Source of the DNA: Okeania sp. KiyG1
Lineage (GTDB): Bacteria > Cyanobacteriota > Cyanobacteriia > Cyanobacteriales > Microcoleaceae
Direction: 5' to 3'
Length of the DNA stretch: 64,000 nucleotides
Assembly (NCBI RefSeq): GCF_014132355.1
Contig: NZ_BLZO01000043.1
Coordinates: 1-64,000 of the forward strand
Shown here: positions 38,517 through 48,300 of the stretch, in pieces
How the letters are laid out: every line of letters begins with the position of its first letter
Position numbering within the stretch: the stretch's first letter is position 1
Program-made: the position numbers and the translations under genes
The notes under the pieces: generated by a model
Databases searched by the model: none
Seen by the model: the letters and a program-made list of their open reading frames with translations, nothing else
What the model was told of the DNA's origin: nothing

Positions 38517-40214
38517 ATGTACCAGAAACCAATAGCAAAAAAAACTTCTCCCTCTCTTTATTCAATTCCAATTAACAAAAAAACGATACCAACTCCTAGT
38601 TATGGTTCATTATCGGGAACAATACAACGAGCGGTAGCAAATCCTGAAAGTTTAAGTCGGGAGGAATGGCTAGGGTTAGACAGTAGCATTGGCACAAGAG
38701 CAACTGAGGAAATTAAATCAGGAAAGCGGACTTCTTATGTGCCTGAATTTCAAGGTATTTCTGCTCAACTTGAGGGTGATTCGGGGGGAGTGAGGGAACC
38801 AATACAGACAAAGGGACAGGATGATGTTGGTGTGTCTGAAGTACAGCATGAAAATAATACCGGACTACCCGATAATCTCAAAGCAGGGGTTGAAAATTTA
38901 TCGGGATATTCCTTAGATGATGTTAGAGTTAATTATAATTCGCCAAAACCTTCCCAATTACAGGCATTAGCTTACACCCAAGGGACAGAGATTCATGTTG
39001 CCCCTGGACAAGAGAAACATTTACCCCATGAAGCATGGCACGTTGTCCAGCAGGCACAAGGCCGGGTGAAGCCAACGATGCAAATGAAACAAGGGGTTGA
39101 TATAAATAATGACCCAAGATTGGAGCAAGAAGCGAATCTGATGGGAGAAAAGGCTGTACAGAAAAAAAGTCAATCTGAAACTCATAACATGAACAACCTG
39201 ACCCTATCAACGAGAATACCTATTCAAAAAGAAAGTGCTCAGAAGGTTGCTCAATTGGTATTAGCAACGGTAAAGCCTCAAAACGGACCCATCACATTAA
39301 GTCAGGCTGGAGGAAATCAGGGAAGATTTGTCATTATGCAAAACCCTGGTCAAATAGAAGGAAATGAGGTGAGTAATGATGTAGGATTTACAGACGTCTT
39401 GAATCCAGAAGGTTGGGCAGGTCTAGCTATATCTCCGGCTAATTATTGGCGGGCACATGCTTATGCAAAGTCTTTTGGTGGAGCAGGTAACGATAAAAAT
39501 GTGGGCTGGTGGACAAAGGGTGCAGAAGACGATTGGACTAAGAATGAACAAAATGTTCGTGGAGCCGGAGTCGATCAAATCAACGAATGGAAACCAGGCA
39601 TAGGAGAAATAGGTAATTACAAAGTCACAAGAGAATTACATCCGTCAGTAGAATTTAAACCCAACTATGTAGATGGCTTAATGAAAGCTATTTCTTGGGG
39701 CTTTGACGATTCAAGGGACGCATGGACAAGAGTAATAAACACAAATACCAAAAAAGCCAAAAACGAAAAGGAAAAACAACTGCGATTGAACACACTGAAT
39801 GAAAAAAAACAAAGCCTTTTAGGAACTGCAAAAACAAAAATAGAGGCATGGGTTGGTCGATTATTTGGAGAGTCTAATTTGGAATCAAATTTAATAAAAA
39901 AGATGACTATGAAATATGACATAACAAACAATGGCCAAAATGCTGGAGGGAGTAGGAAAAGTTTTACATACCATCGCTCATCAGTTCTACCTAAAAAACA
40001 TCAATTTGGTTTGGAAAATAAACCTAAAGAAATATGGGAAAAATTGGTCAATCACAACGAAGGCTTATTCGCTCAGGCAAATCCTCCCATTTCAGAAATG
40101 ACTGTTAGGGTACCTTATTACGATTACAATCAAAAGACACCTGGAGATCATGCTAAGGAAACAGCACAAGAGCTGAGACCCTATGCAGACGGTTGGGGGG
40201 CGGAGAAGAAATAA
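38517..40214 (+). CDS. eCIS cargo candidate: DUF4157 domain protein with nuclease-like C-terminal toxin region
   Basis: 565 residues. Residues ~120-190 form the DUF4157 (eCIS core) domain common in injected cargo: TGLPDNLKAGVENLSGYSLD, VRVNYNSPKPSQLQALAY, GTEIHVAPGQEKHLPHEAWH, VVQQAQGRVKPT; the HEAWH replaces the zincin HExxH. After a linker, ANYWRAHAYAKSFGGAGNDK and VGWWTKGAEDDW recall the RAH/GH-type active-site segment of DNA/RNA non-specific endonucleases. The last ~170 residues (LMKAISWGFDDSRDAWTRVI, PKEIWEKLVNHNEGLFAQAN) resemble the next gene. Sits between hub and spike genes, as cargo often does. Nuclease activity is an inference. Confidence 0.75.
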   Translation: MYQKPIAKKTSPSLYSIPINKKTIPTPSYGSLSGTIQRAVANPESLSREEWLGLDSSIGTRATEEIKSGKRTSYVPEFQGISAQLEGDSGGVREPIQTKGQDDVGVSEVQHENNTGLPDNLKAGVENLSGYSLDDVRVNYNSPKPSQLQALAYTQGTEIHVAPGQEKHLPHEAWHVVQQAQGRVKPTMQMKQGVDINNDPRLEQEANLMGEKAVQKKSQSETHNMNNLTLSTRIPIQKESAQKVAQLVLATVKPQNGPITLSQAGGNQGRFVIMQNPGQIEGNEVSNDVGFTDVLNPEGWAGLAISPANYWRAHAYAKSFGGAGNDKNVGWWTKGAEDDWTKNEQNVRGAGVDQINEWKPGIGEIGNYKVTRELHPSVEFKPNYVDGLMKAISWGFDDSRDAWTRVINTNTKKAKNEKEKQLRLNTLNEKKQSLLGTAKTKIEAWVGRLFGESNLESNLIKKMTMKYDITNNGQNAGGSRKSFTYHRSSVLPKKHQFGLENKPKEIWEKLVNHNEGLFAQANPPISEMTVRVPYYDYNQKTPGDHAKETAQELRPYADGWGAEKK

Positions 40215-40237
40215 GAATCATAAAATCACAGGAGAAA

Positions 40238-40666
40238 ATGCGGAAAGAAAAATATTACGAATGTTTGAGATTGGCTATTGATTGGGGCTTAAGCAAAGAT
40301 AGTATCGCGTGGATAAGAACCCTCAACAAAATCAAAGAAAGCAATGGAAGCTATAGTCTTGAAGTTCTTGAGGAAACTAGGAGTAATCTTCTTCTGCGGA
40401 AGAATGATTATTTGGAGGCATGGTTTGATCCAATATACGACCAAACAGAAAATAAAACCCATTTTTTTGATTTGGAAATGCCATCCGAAGAAATTTGGAG
40501 ATTAATGGTTTGTTTAAATAGGGGTATTTTTGCTCAGGAAAATGGAGGAGATCCTCTAATTAAGTTCTTAGTGACCATCCCTTCTACCATTCCGGGGGAA
40601 GGTCCATTGTATTTATCCCCAAATATAGATGGGTGGGGTGTAAAAGTGCGATCGTCAATTTTGTAG
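40238..40666 (+). CDS. Small protein homologous to the C-terminus of the upstream effector
   Basis: About 142 residues from ATG 40238 with AGGAGA 5 bases upstream; an earlier ATG at 40193 overlaps the effector end. CLRLAIDWGLSKDSIAWIRT, RKNDYLEAWF, PSEEIWRLMVCLNRGIFAQE and PNIDGWGVKV align with the effector's LMKAISWGFDDSRDAWTRVI, KTKIEAWV, PKEIWEKLVNHNEGLFAQAN and PYADGWGAEK. Options: immunity or chaperone protein, a second toxin tail (orphan module), or a truncated duplicate. Close linkage favours a functional partner. No family recognised. Confidence 0.6.
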   Translation: MRKEKYYECLRLAIDWGLSKDSIAWIRTLNKIKESNGSYSLEVLEETRSNLLLRKNDYLEAWFDPIYDQTENKTHFFDLEMPSEEIWRLMVCLNRGIFAQENGGDPLIKFLVTIPSTIPGEGPLYLSPNIDGWGVKVRSSIL

Positions 40667-40876
40667 TGCGATCACCAATCTTGTAGGTTGGGTTTTGTTG
40701 CCTCAACCCAACAAACCAAAAATAATTAAAAGGACAAATAATTAGGCGTTGTCAGATTAAAGGATGAATTATAGGAAAATAGTGGGGGCATTTTGGACAT
40801 TCTATGGAATTTTTCCTTGAACTGTACACGCTTATCATTCTCTCAATCATCTTCTTTTCTGGCAACGCCAATAATT

Positions 40877-41116
40877 ATGATTAATATTGACCAAATCCAA
40901 CAAGATATTAATGAACTACCCGATGAGGCGCAAATCTTCCTGATAGATTTTACTTAATTCTTAAAAAAACGTTATTCCTTAGCAGAAAAACAACAGGTTA
41001 AATCTAAGAAACTCCTTGAGCATCAATCTAGCACCCTAGATATTTTGAAATAATTTGGATTAATCGGTTGTATTAGTGCAGATTCAGACCTTTCTATTAA
41101 TTATAAATTAGTATAA
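40877..41116 (+). pseudogene. Degraded DUF2281-like antitoxin gene
   Basis: One frame of 80 codons with two internal TAA stops: MINIDQIQQDINELPDEAQI, FLIDFT*FLKKRYSLAEKQQ, LDILK*FGLIGCISADSDLS, INYKLV. The pattern (helix, FLKKRY, FGLIGxISAxxDLSxNYK) matches small cyanobacterial antitoxin-like DUF2281 proteins. The continuing similarity after both stops shows recent decay. The rest of 40667-41170 has HIP1-rich and repeat sequence and the TCTTTTCTGGCAACG motif near 40850. Confidence 0.5.
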
Positions 41117-41170
41117 TTGTTGATTTTATAGGGCGATCGCTCTTGTAGGGTAATCATTAAATCAAAAATA

Positions 41171-41587
41171 ATGCCAACAAAAGATAGATACCATGATAAT
41201 TGTAAAAATGCCCTCATCAAAGATAGTTGGACAATAACCCATGACCCTCTTAGGTTAAGATGGGGAAGCAAAGATATGTATGTAGATTTAGGAGCTGAAA
41301 AATTATTAATAGCAGAAAAAAATCAAAACAAAATTGCAGTAGAAATTAAAACTTTTGCTGCTATGTCAGAAGTTAATGCTTTAGAAAATGCATTAGGACA
41401 ATATTTGTTATATCGTTCTGTTATTAGCAGAACTGAACCAGATAGAAAACTTTATTTAGCAATACCTAGTATTGTTTATGCGGACATTTTTGAAGATGGT
41501 TTAGGCAAAATAATTACAGAAGATTATCAATTGTTGTTACTAATTTTTGATATTAATTTGGAGGAAATCATCGAATGGATAGGATAA
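41171..41587 (+). CDS. xisH: XisH, fdxN-element excision controlling factor family
   Basis: 138 residues. Signatures of XisH: AKDRYH-like TKDRYHDNCKNALIKDSWTI, YVDLGAEKLLIAEKNQNKIA, VEIKTFAAMSEVNALENALG, QYLLYRSVISRTEPDRKLYL and IITEDYQLLLLIFDINLEEI. The fold is endonuclease-like (AVEIKTF resembles a PD-ExK core). In Anabaena XisH helps excise the fdxN element; elsewhere its role is unclear and a toxin-antitoxin-like function has been considered. Overlaps xisI by 13 bases, so coupled. Confidence 0.9.
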   Translation: MPTKDRYHDNCKNALIKDSWTITHDPLRLRWGSKDMYVDLGAEKLLIAEKNQNKIAVEIKTFAAMSEVNALENALGQYLLYRSVISRTEPDRKLYLAIPSIVYADIFEDGLGKIITEDYQLLLLIFDINLEEIIEWIG

Positions 41588-41931
41588 ATAACTACCGTGA
41601 AATTATCCAAAAAATTATTCTATCTTATACAAAAATTCCCTATCCTGATGAAAATATTAAATTAGAAACAGTCTTTGACACCCAACAAGATCGTTATTTA
41701 TTAATGATAGTGGGTAGGGAAAAAATAAATTCTAAATATTCAGCAACAAAAAGAGTTCATGGTTGTTTAATTCATGTGGATATTTGGGATGATAAAATTT
41801 GGATTCAACAAGATGGGACAGAAGAAGGTATTGCTAGAGATTTATTAGATGCTGGTATTACTAAAGATAAAATTGTCTTAGCATTTTATGACCCACAAAT
41901 TCGAGAAGAAACAGGTTTTGCTATTGCTTAG
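41575..41931 (+). CDS. xisI: XisI, fdxN-element excision controlling factor family
   Basis: 118 residues: NNYREIIQKIILSYTKIPYP, DTQQDRYLLMIVGREKIN, KRVHGCLIHVDIWDDKIWIQ, QDGTEEGIARDLLDAGITKD and LAFYDPQIREETGFAIA, the usual XisI pattern at usual length. Always paired with XisH in filamentous cyanobacteria, as here. It lies in the cargo island between the two eCIS spike genes; no nearby recombinase or excision element end was seen. Confidence 0.9.
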   Translation: MDRINNYREIIQKIILSYTKIPYPDENIKLETVFDTQQDRYLLMIVGREKINSKYSATKRVHGCLIHVDIWDDKIWIQQDGTEEGIARDLLDAGITKDKIVLAFYDPQIREETGFAIA

Positions 41932-42012
41932 TTTTCTGGATTTCTCAAATATGTTATTCTTAAAAAAGGCACAAAATGATTTGTTTTACTATTAGGAGGA
42001 AGACTAGAATAA

Positions 42013-42135
42013 CAATTAAAATGGGCTTTAGAGAATCAGCGTGTTGTTTATAGCTTTAATATTCGAGACTTTGATCGAATTCATACTAACTGGGTAGAGG
42101 AAAGACAAAATCATTTAAGATTTTTATTATGGTAG
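42013..42135 (+). pseudogene. Remnant of a DUF5615 (PIN-like) toxin
   Basis: Only the end remains: KWALENQRVVYSFNIRDFDR, IHTNWVEERQNHLRFLLW, then a stop. The RVxYSFNIxDFxRIHT segment resembles PIN-like DUF5615 proteins. A stop directly upstream and no start. Its usual antitoxin partner may be the unrelated remnant at 40877, but that is a guess. Confidence 0.35.
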
Positions 42136-42200
42136 TTGCGATTGGTAAAATTGTAGCAAATGGTATAATTTTTGATGTAAAAAACTGGCAAACTAATCTG

Positions 42201-42789
<589 letters not shown>

Positions 42790-42811
42790 TCAAAATTAGG
42801 AGAAATGTTAC

Positions 42812-43519
42812 ATGAATGGATACGATTTATTAATCAATAATGACAAAAATAATATTTTTAATGGTGTAACAATCGGCATAGTTACTAACAATAAAGACCC
42901 AGAAGGTTTAGGCAGAATTAAAGTGAAATTTCCTTGGCTTTCTGAAAATGAAGAAAGTTACTGGGCTAGGATTTTAACTCCTATGGCTGGAAATGACAGA
43001 GGTATTTATTTTTTGCCGGAAGTTGATGATGAAGTATTAGTGGCTTTTGAACAAGGTGATATGAATGTTCCTTATATTCTAGGTGCTTTGTGGAATGGAA
43101 AAGATAAACCTCCTGCTAAAAATGATGATGGTAAAAATAATCAAAGAATGATTAAATCCCGTAGTGGTCATCAGATTATTTTAGATGATACTAAAGGAAA
43201 AGAACAAATTATTATTCAAGATAAAACGGGTAAAAATCAAATTTTGATTGATTCTAAGGAAAATAATATGAATATTAAGGTTGAAAAAGATTTGACTATT
43301 GAAACTAAAGGTAAAATCATCTTAAAAAGCAGTGATGATGATGTTTCGATTGAATGTAACAATTTATCTATAAAAGTCAACAAAAATTATCAGTTAGACG
43401 CAGGGGAAAATTGTACGATTAAAGCTAAGTCTAAATATGAACTAGAAGCCAAATCAGGTTTAGGGATTAAATGTTCGGCTGGAGTGAAAGTTAATAATAG
43501 TTCATTGGAGGTGATGTGA
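42812..43519 (+). CDS. eCIS central spike (gpV/gp5 OB-fold plus beta-helix)
   Basis: 235 residues. OB-fold part: NGVTIGIVTNNKDPEGLGRI, KVKFPWLSENEESYWARILT, GIYFLPEVDDEVLVAFEQGD, YILGALWNGKDKPP; then a repeated beta-helix of short units (GKEQIIIQDKTGKNQILIDS, TIETKGKIILKSSDDDVSIE) forming the needle. Pairs with the hub encoded at 37133. Separated from it by the effector, xisHI and toxin-like genes, which makes 38.2-42.8 kb a cargo island within the spike module. GGAGAAA precedes the ATG. Confidence 0.85.
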   Translation: MNGYDLLINNDKNNIFNGVTIGIVTNNKDPEGLGRIKVKFPWLSENEESYWARILTPMAGNDRGIYFLPEVDDEVLVAFEQGDMNVPYILGALWNGKDKPPAKNDDGKNNQRMIKSRSGHQIILDDTKGKEQIIIQDKTGKNQILIDSKENNMNIKVEKDLTIETKGKIILKSSDDDVSIECNNLSIKVNKNYQLDAGENCTIKAKSKYELEAKSGLGIKCSAGVKVNNSSLEVM

Positions 43520-43902
43520 TGGATATTGATTTTTTAGGTGTGGGATGGACTTCACCTGTGGAACTAGAAAATAGTCACATTAAAGTAGCTAAATATGAAG
43601 ATGCTGTGCGACAGTCTATTTGGATGATTCTTGGTACCGCGAAGGGAGAACGGGTAATGCGTCCTGATTTTGGCTGTGAGATTCACGATAAAGTTTTTTC
43701 TCCGAATAGTTCAGGAACAGTGGGTCAAATTGTTAGTGATGTTCGTGATGCTTTAATTGAATGGGAACCTAGAATTGATGTTTTAGATGTGGATACAATT
43801 CCTGATTCTAGCCAACCGAATGTTATTTTAATTCAGGTAAATTATCAAATCCGAACCACGAATAATATTTTTAATTTGGTTTATCCTTTTTATTTACAAT
43901 AA
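43519..43902 (+). CDS. eCIS baseplate wedge protein (gp25/GPW family, Afp9-like)
   Basis: 127 residues from the ATG overlapping the spike stop (ATG-TGATGG), with GGAGGTGATG as ribosome site. Motifs: GWTSPVELENSHIKVAKYED, AVRQSIWMILGTAKGERVMR, PDFGCEIHDKVFSPNSSGTV and VRDALIEWEPRIDVLDVDTI, the gp25 lysozyme-like wedge family. Joins sheath and baseplate. Confidence 0.9.
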   Translation: MDIDFLGVGWTSPVELENSHIKVAKYEDAVRQSIWMILGTAKGERVMRPDFGCEIHDKVFSPNSSGTVGQIVSDVRDALIEWEPRIDVLDVDTIPDSSQPNVILIQVNYQIRTTNNIFNLVYPFYLQ

Positions 43903-44134
43903 TTATAAGCATTTAGCTGTTAGCTGTCAGCTCTCAGCAATAAAAGCACGCCTTTAAAAACAGGGTTAAAATGAAGATAGACTTTAAAATTAAGGAGGAC
44001 AGTTTTTGTAGTAATATTTAATTATAGCTCAGTTAATCAAGCTTTTATCTAGAACTAAAAAAAAATAAGCTGATAGCTAATAGCTGACGCCTGAATACTG
44101 ACATTTATTCTGATGGAAATAGGCGGTTTTTCTG

Positions 44135-44326
44135 ATGACTGATTTAACTAAAATGACTATAAAAGAATTAAAAAATTATATATCTGAAAGTCGAAATGAT
44201 GATGATAAATTTAGTGGTGCATTAGCTGAATGATTAAAGCGCGATCGCAATCCCGTAATTTATTCTCAAGATATACCTTTGTCAGAGCAAGAACGGATTT
44301 TTATGGAAAAGATTGCTAAACATTAG
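44135..44326 (+). pseudogene. DUF6887-like small gene with in-frame stop
   Basis: 64 codons: MTDLTKMTIKELKNYISESR, NDDDKFSGALAE, TGA, LKRDRNPVIYSQDIPLSEQE, RIFMEKIAKH. Similar to the DUF6887 gene at 60897 in its MxxKELxxYxxxxRxDxxxF core. A tryptophan TGG to TGA change is the likely lesion. Lies between gp25 and the IS1-like element; 43903-44134 is noncoding with TTAGCTGTTAGCTGTCAGCT-type debris. Confidence 0.45.
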
Positions 44327-44389
44327 ATTGGTTTTGTTGGGTGTATTAAAGAAATGTAATTCACCCAAAATTCAAACTATAGCAATTCT

Positions 44390-45144
44390 GGCGTTGCTGA
44401 AAAGTAATGATAAATGTTGTAGAATTCAAAACATGAAATGTCTGAAATGTAACTCCACCCAAACTAGGAAAAATGGCCGAAGACGTGGCCAACAGTGTTT
44501 CCAATGTCGAATCTGTGGTCGTCAGTTCGTTGAATCCCCTAAGAGTCAACCCTATTCACCACAGATTAAAGAACTATGTCTAAAGATGTATCTCAATGGC
44601 ATGGGTTTACGAGCTATCCAAAGAGTAACAGAGGTTCATCATACAACCATTATCAAATGGATTAAAGATGCAGGTATAAAATTACCAGATGCCCCGAAGA
44701 GCAAGAGATACCTGAAATCACTGAAATTGATGAGTTACAGACTTTTATAGGCCACAAGAAACACAAAGTTTGGATTTGGACAGTAGTCAATCATTGGAAG
44801 CCAGGAATCTTGTTGTGGGTCGTAGGCGATCGCAGCAGCAAAACCTTTGAATATTTGTGGTTAATAATTAGGTGCTGGCATAGCTTTTGGTATGTAAGTG
44901 ATGGTTATTCTGTGTACCCTTGTTTTATTGCACCAGAAGATCACTTAGTCAGTAAAACTTATATGACCAGGGTGGAAGGGGAAAATACTCGACTCCGACA
45001 TTATTTGGCTCGCCATCCCATACAAAACCCTTTGCTACTCTAAGTCCCTTGAGATGCTCAAATATTCTATTCGTCTTCTGCTGCACTATCTAAAATTTGA
45101 AACTCTTCCTATATCAGCATAGATCATTACTAATCAGCAACGCC
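44390..45144 (+). mobile_element. IS1-like insertion sequence, 755 bp, with 8 bp target duplication
   Basis: Terminal inverted repeats GGCGTTGCTGAAAAGTAATG (left) and the complement of CATTACTAATCAGCAACGCC (right), differing at 2 or 3 positions. Flanked by the direct repeat GCAATTCT at 44382-44389 and 45145-45152. Length, repeats and duplication size fit the IS1 family. Confidence 0.85.
44433..45122 (+). CDS. IS1-like transposase (InsA plus InsB' frames), damaged
   Basis: First frame (44433-44750): zinc-binding N-terminus MKCLKCNSTQTRKNGRRRGQ, CFQCRICGRQFV and a helix-turn-helix GMGLRAIQRVTEVHHTTIIK. The second frame continues EIPEITEIDELQTFIGHKKH, KVWIWTVVNHWKPGILLWVV, DGYSVYPCF, VEGENTRLRHYLA. 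IS1 normally joins these by a programmed -1 shift; the overlap near 44700-44720 fits. A further break after RHYLAR (about 45015) moves KTLCYSKSLEMLKYSIRLLL into another frame, so this copy is probably dead. Confidence 0.75.
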
Positions 45145-45362
45145 GCAATTCTTAGTTGTGACAATTTTGATAATAGTTAATTTGACTTGAAAGCCTTAAA
45201 AATTATGTAACTCAACCATAATAAGGTTGTGTTGGGTTTCACTGTCGTACCGCTACGCGGAAGCAAGCTACAACCCAACCTACTAAATTAGCTGATAACT
45301 GATAACTGATAACTACAACCCAACCTACTAAATTAGCTGATAACTGATAACTGATAACTAAA
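45145..45362. repeat. Intergenic repeats before the baseplate gene
   Basis: Contains CTACAACCCAACCTACTAAA followed by TTAGCTGATAACTGATAACT twice in tandem (about 45270-45315 and 45313-45358). No gene. Confidence 0.6.
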
Positions 45363-48300
45363 ATGGCATCTCCAAAAATAGACGAGCGTACTTATGAGGA
45401 AATTGTTGAACAAACAAAAGAACTCGCACAACAATTTACCGATTGGCAACCGACAAATGAATCAGGAAAAATAGATGCAGGAGAGGCATTAATTCGCATC
45501 TTTGGTAAAATGGTTAAGTCTGTTAGCGATCGCCTCAATCAAGTCCCTGATAAAAATTTCCTGGTTTTCCTTGATTTAATTGGGGGAGAACTTATACCAC
45601 CCCAACCAGCAAAGGTCCCCTTAACTTTCTATTTAGCTGAAGGGAGTGCAGTGGATGGTTTAGTTCCTGCTTATATCCAAGTTTCTGCACCTCCAGCAGA
45701 GGGTTCAGATGAGGAAATGGTGTTTGAAACAGATGGGGAATTGGTGGTGACAACCGCGCAATTAAAAGCTGTATTTGTACGGGGACCGAGTCAAGATAAA
45801 TATAGCGATCGCTCTTTAGAAGCACTTGGACAAAACGATGAAGTTTTTTTAGCTTTTGCAGGCGATCGCCCCATTGAACATTCTCTTTATATAACTTGTC
45901 CAGAGATTTTTAATTTACCAGAATTATCAGGGTTCAAACTGATTATTACTACTGATAATACTGCTGAATTTCCAAGCGAACTGAATTGGTTTTATTGGGA
46001 TGGTTCCCAATGGCAAGAACAAAGTCCTAAAAGCACAACTAATGAGAAGGAATTGACTTTTGATTTTACTGATTTACCAATTCCAACTGCTTCTGAAATT
46101 CAGGGGGAAACTGGTAAGTGGTTACAAGCAAACGTAACTAATCTATTGGTAAATTCATCTAAAATAACAGATATTAAAGGTGAAATAAAATTTACTAAAT
46201 CTGATTTAGTTCCTGATATTTGTTTATTTAATTATAGTCCTTTAGACCTCACAAAAGATTTTTATCCTTTTGGCGAACAGCCAGAATTTAATGATACTTT
46301 TTATATTGCTTTACACGAGTCATTTGTTAAACCTAATACCACCATCACTTTATATTTAATCTGTAAATCAATTAGTTCTTTTGTTGACCTAAATATTGTT
46401 TGGGAAATTAGTGATGGAGAAGAATGGAAAGAAATTACAACTGTAGATAATGGCATAGTAAAATGGAGCGGTGAATCACCTGATTTTACCAAAGAAATTG
46501 AGGCTATATTAGAGTTTTCTGATACAATACCATTACCTAGCATAGAAGATGGAGAAAATCGGTATTGGATTCGGGCGCGGATTAAAGAAGGTCATTATGG
46601 ACAAACAGCTTCGGAGCGTAAATATCCTGTTTATGATAATTTAGCAGTCTTGGCAAAGGAAGCAAAACAAGAAGGAAAGGATATAGAAGTTGATAATTTG
46701 GATTTATTCAAAGTAGAAGATTCAATTCGTCTTCTGCCAAATACGGGAGGATTTCCAGAAGAACATACAATTACTCAAATCACTCAAAACCCTAATAAAT
46801 TGACCCTAAATAACGGGATTATTAATGATAATTTACCTGTAGGAACTAGGGTGATGCGTAAATTAATTATTACTGAAATAATTCCCCCAACTTATGACCC
46901 TCCTTTAATTCAATCTTTAAAATTAAGATATGATTTTACCCTAACTGAAGAGGCTGTTTATTTTGCTAATAATGATTTCATCTATTCTCATACCAAACAG
47001 CTCAATACTAAATTAACAGAAAAAACAAATCAGGGAGATAAGTTGCTTACTTTAGCAGAAGTTACAGGATTAACTGTTGGTCAATTTCTGACAATTGGAG
47101 ATGAAAATTATCAAATAGAAACTATAAACTCTAAAACAAATCAAGTTCTTCTGACTTCAAAAGTGACGGAGGAATACTCGAATGATACTCCTGTAAAATA
47201 TACTTTCCAACCTTTTACTCCCACAGTAGACAAAAACCCCACCCTTTATCTAGGATTCGATCAATCTTTTGAGAATAAAACTGTTACTCTCTACGCTCAG
47301 GTTGAACCCCCATTAGCTGAAGAATTATCAAGGGATATTACATCAGAAACATTCCTCACAGAAACTGCTATTAGTGGACAAATTTTTCTGAAACTTTCTG
47401 ATATTACAGGTTGGGAAATTGGTGACAATATTGAAGTTCAAAATCCTGTTGATATAAAACAATACGATCAATATCAAATTAGCGATATTATTGATGATCA
47501 TCAAATTACAGTCAATCCAACTATAAAACAAAATTATAGTGAAAAAAGTCGAGTTATTTACCCAACACAACCGGAATTAGTTTGGGAATATTCTAGTCCT
47601 CTAGGATGGCAACCATTGGGGGTAAAAGATGAAACTAAAGGTTTTTCGGGGCGGGGTTTAATTCAATTTATTGCTCCTATAGATTTGAGTCAAATGGAAA
47701 ACTTTGGTCAAGAACTCTATTGGTTACGAGTTCGTTGGGAAGGGGGTAATTTTATTGCTAAACCCCGTCTCCGTCGCCTATTAACAAATACTATTTGGGC
47801 AGTTCAAGCAAATACTATCACAGAAGAAATATTAGGTTCTAGTAACGCCGATCCTAATCAAGTTTTTGTGGCCAATAATACCCCGATTTTACAAGGACAA
47901 CAATTAGAAGTTGAAGAAGGACAAATTCCTCCCGAATTAGAATCGGATCAGGTTAAAGTGATTCGAGATGATATAGGAGAAATTGAAGAAGTATGGGTAA
48001 AATGGCATCAAGTAGACGATTTTTATACTTCTGGTGCGGGCGATCGCCACTATACTTTAGACAGACAAACAGGAGAAATTCAGTTTGGGGATGGAATAGT
48101 AGGAATGATTCCGCCTCTGGGGCGTAATAATATTCGATTCTCTTTGTATCGCACGGGAGGAGGTGAACAAGGAAATATTGCTGCGGAAACCATCAGTCAG
48201 CTAAACACTACTATTCCATACATCGATCGCGTAATTAATCTGGAACCCTCAGCAGGAGGTGCTAACCAAGAAACCTTAGATCGTCTTAAAGAAAGAGTCC

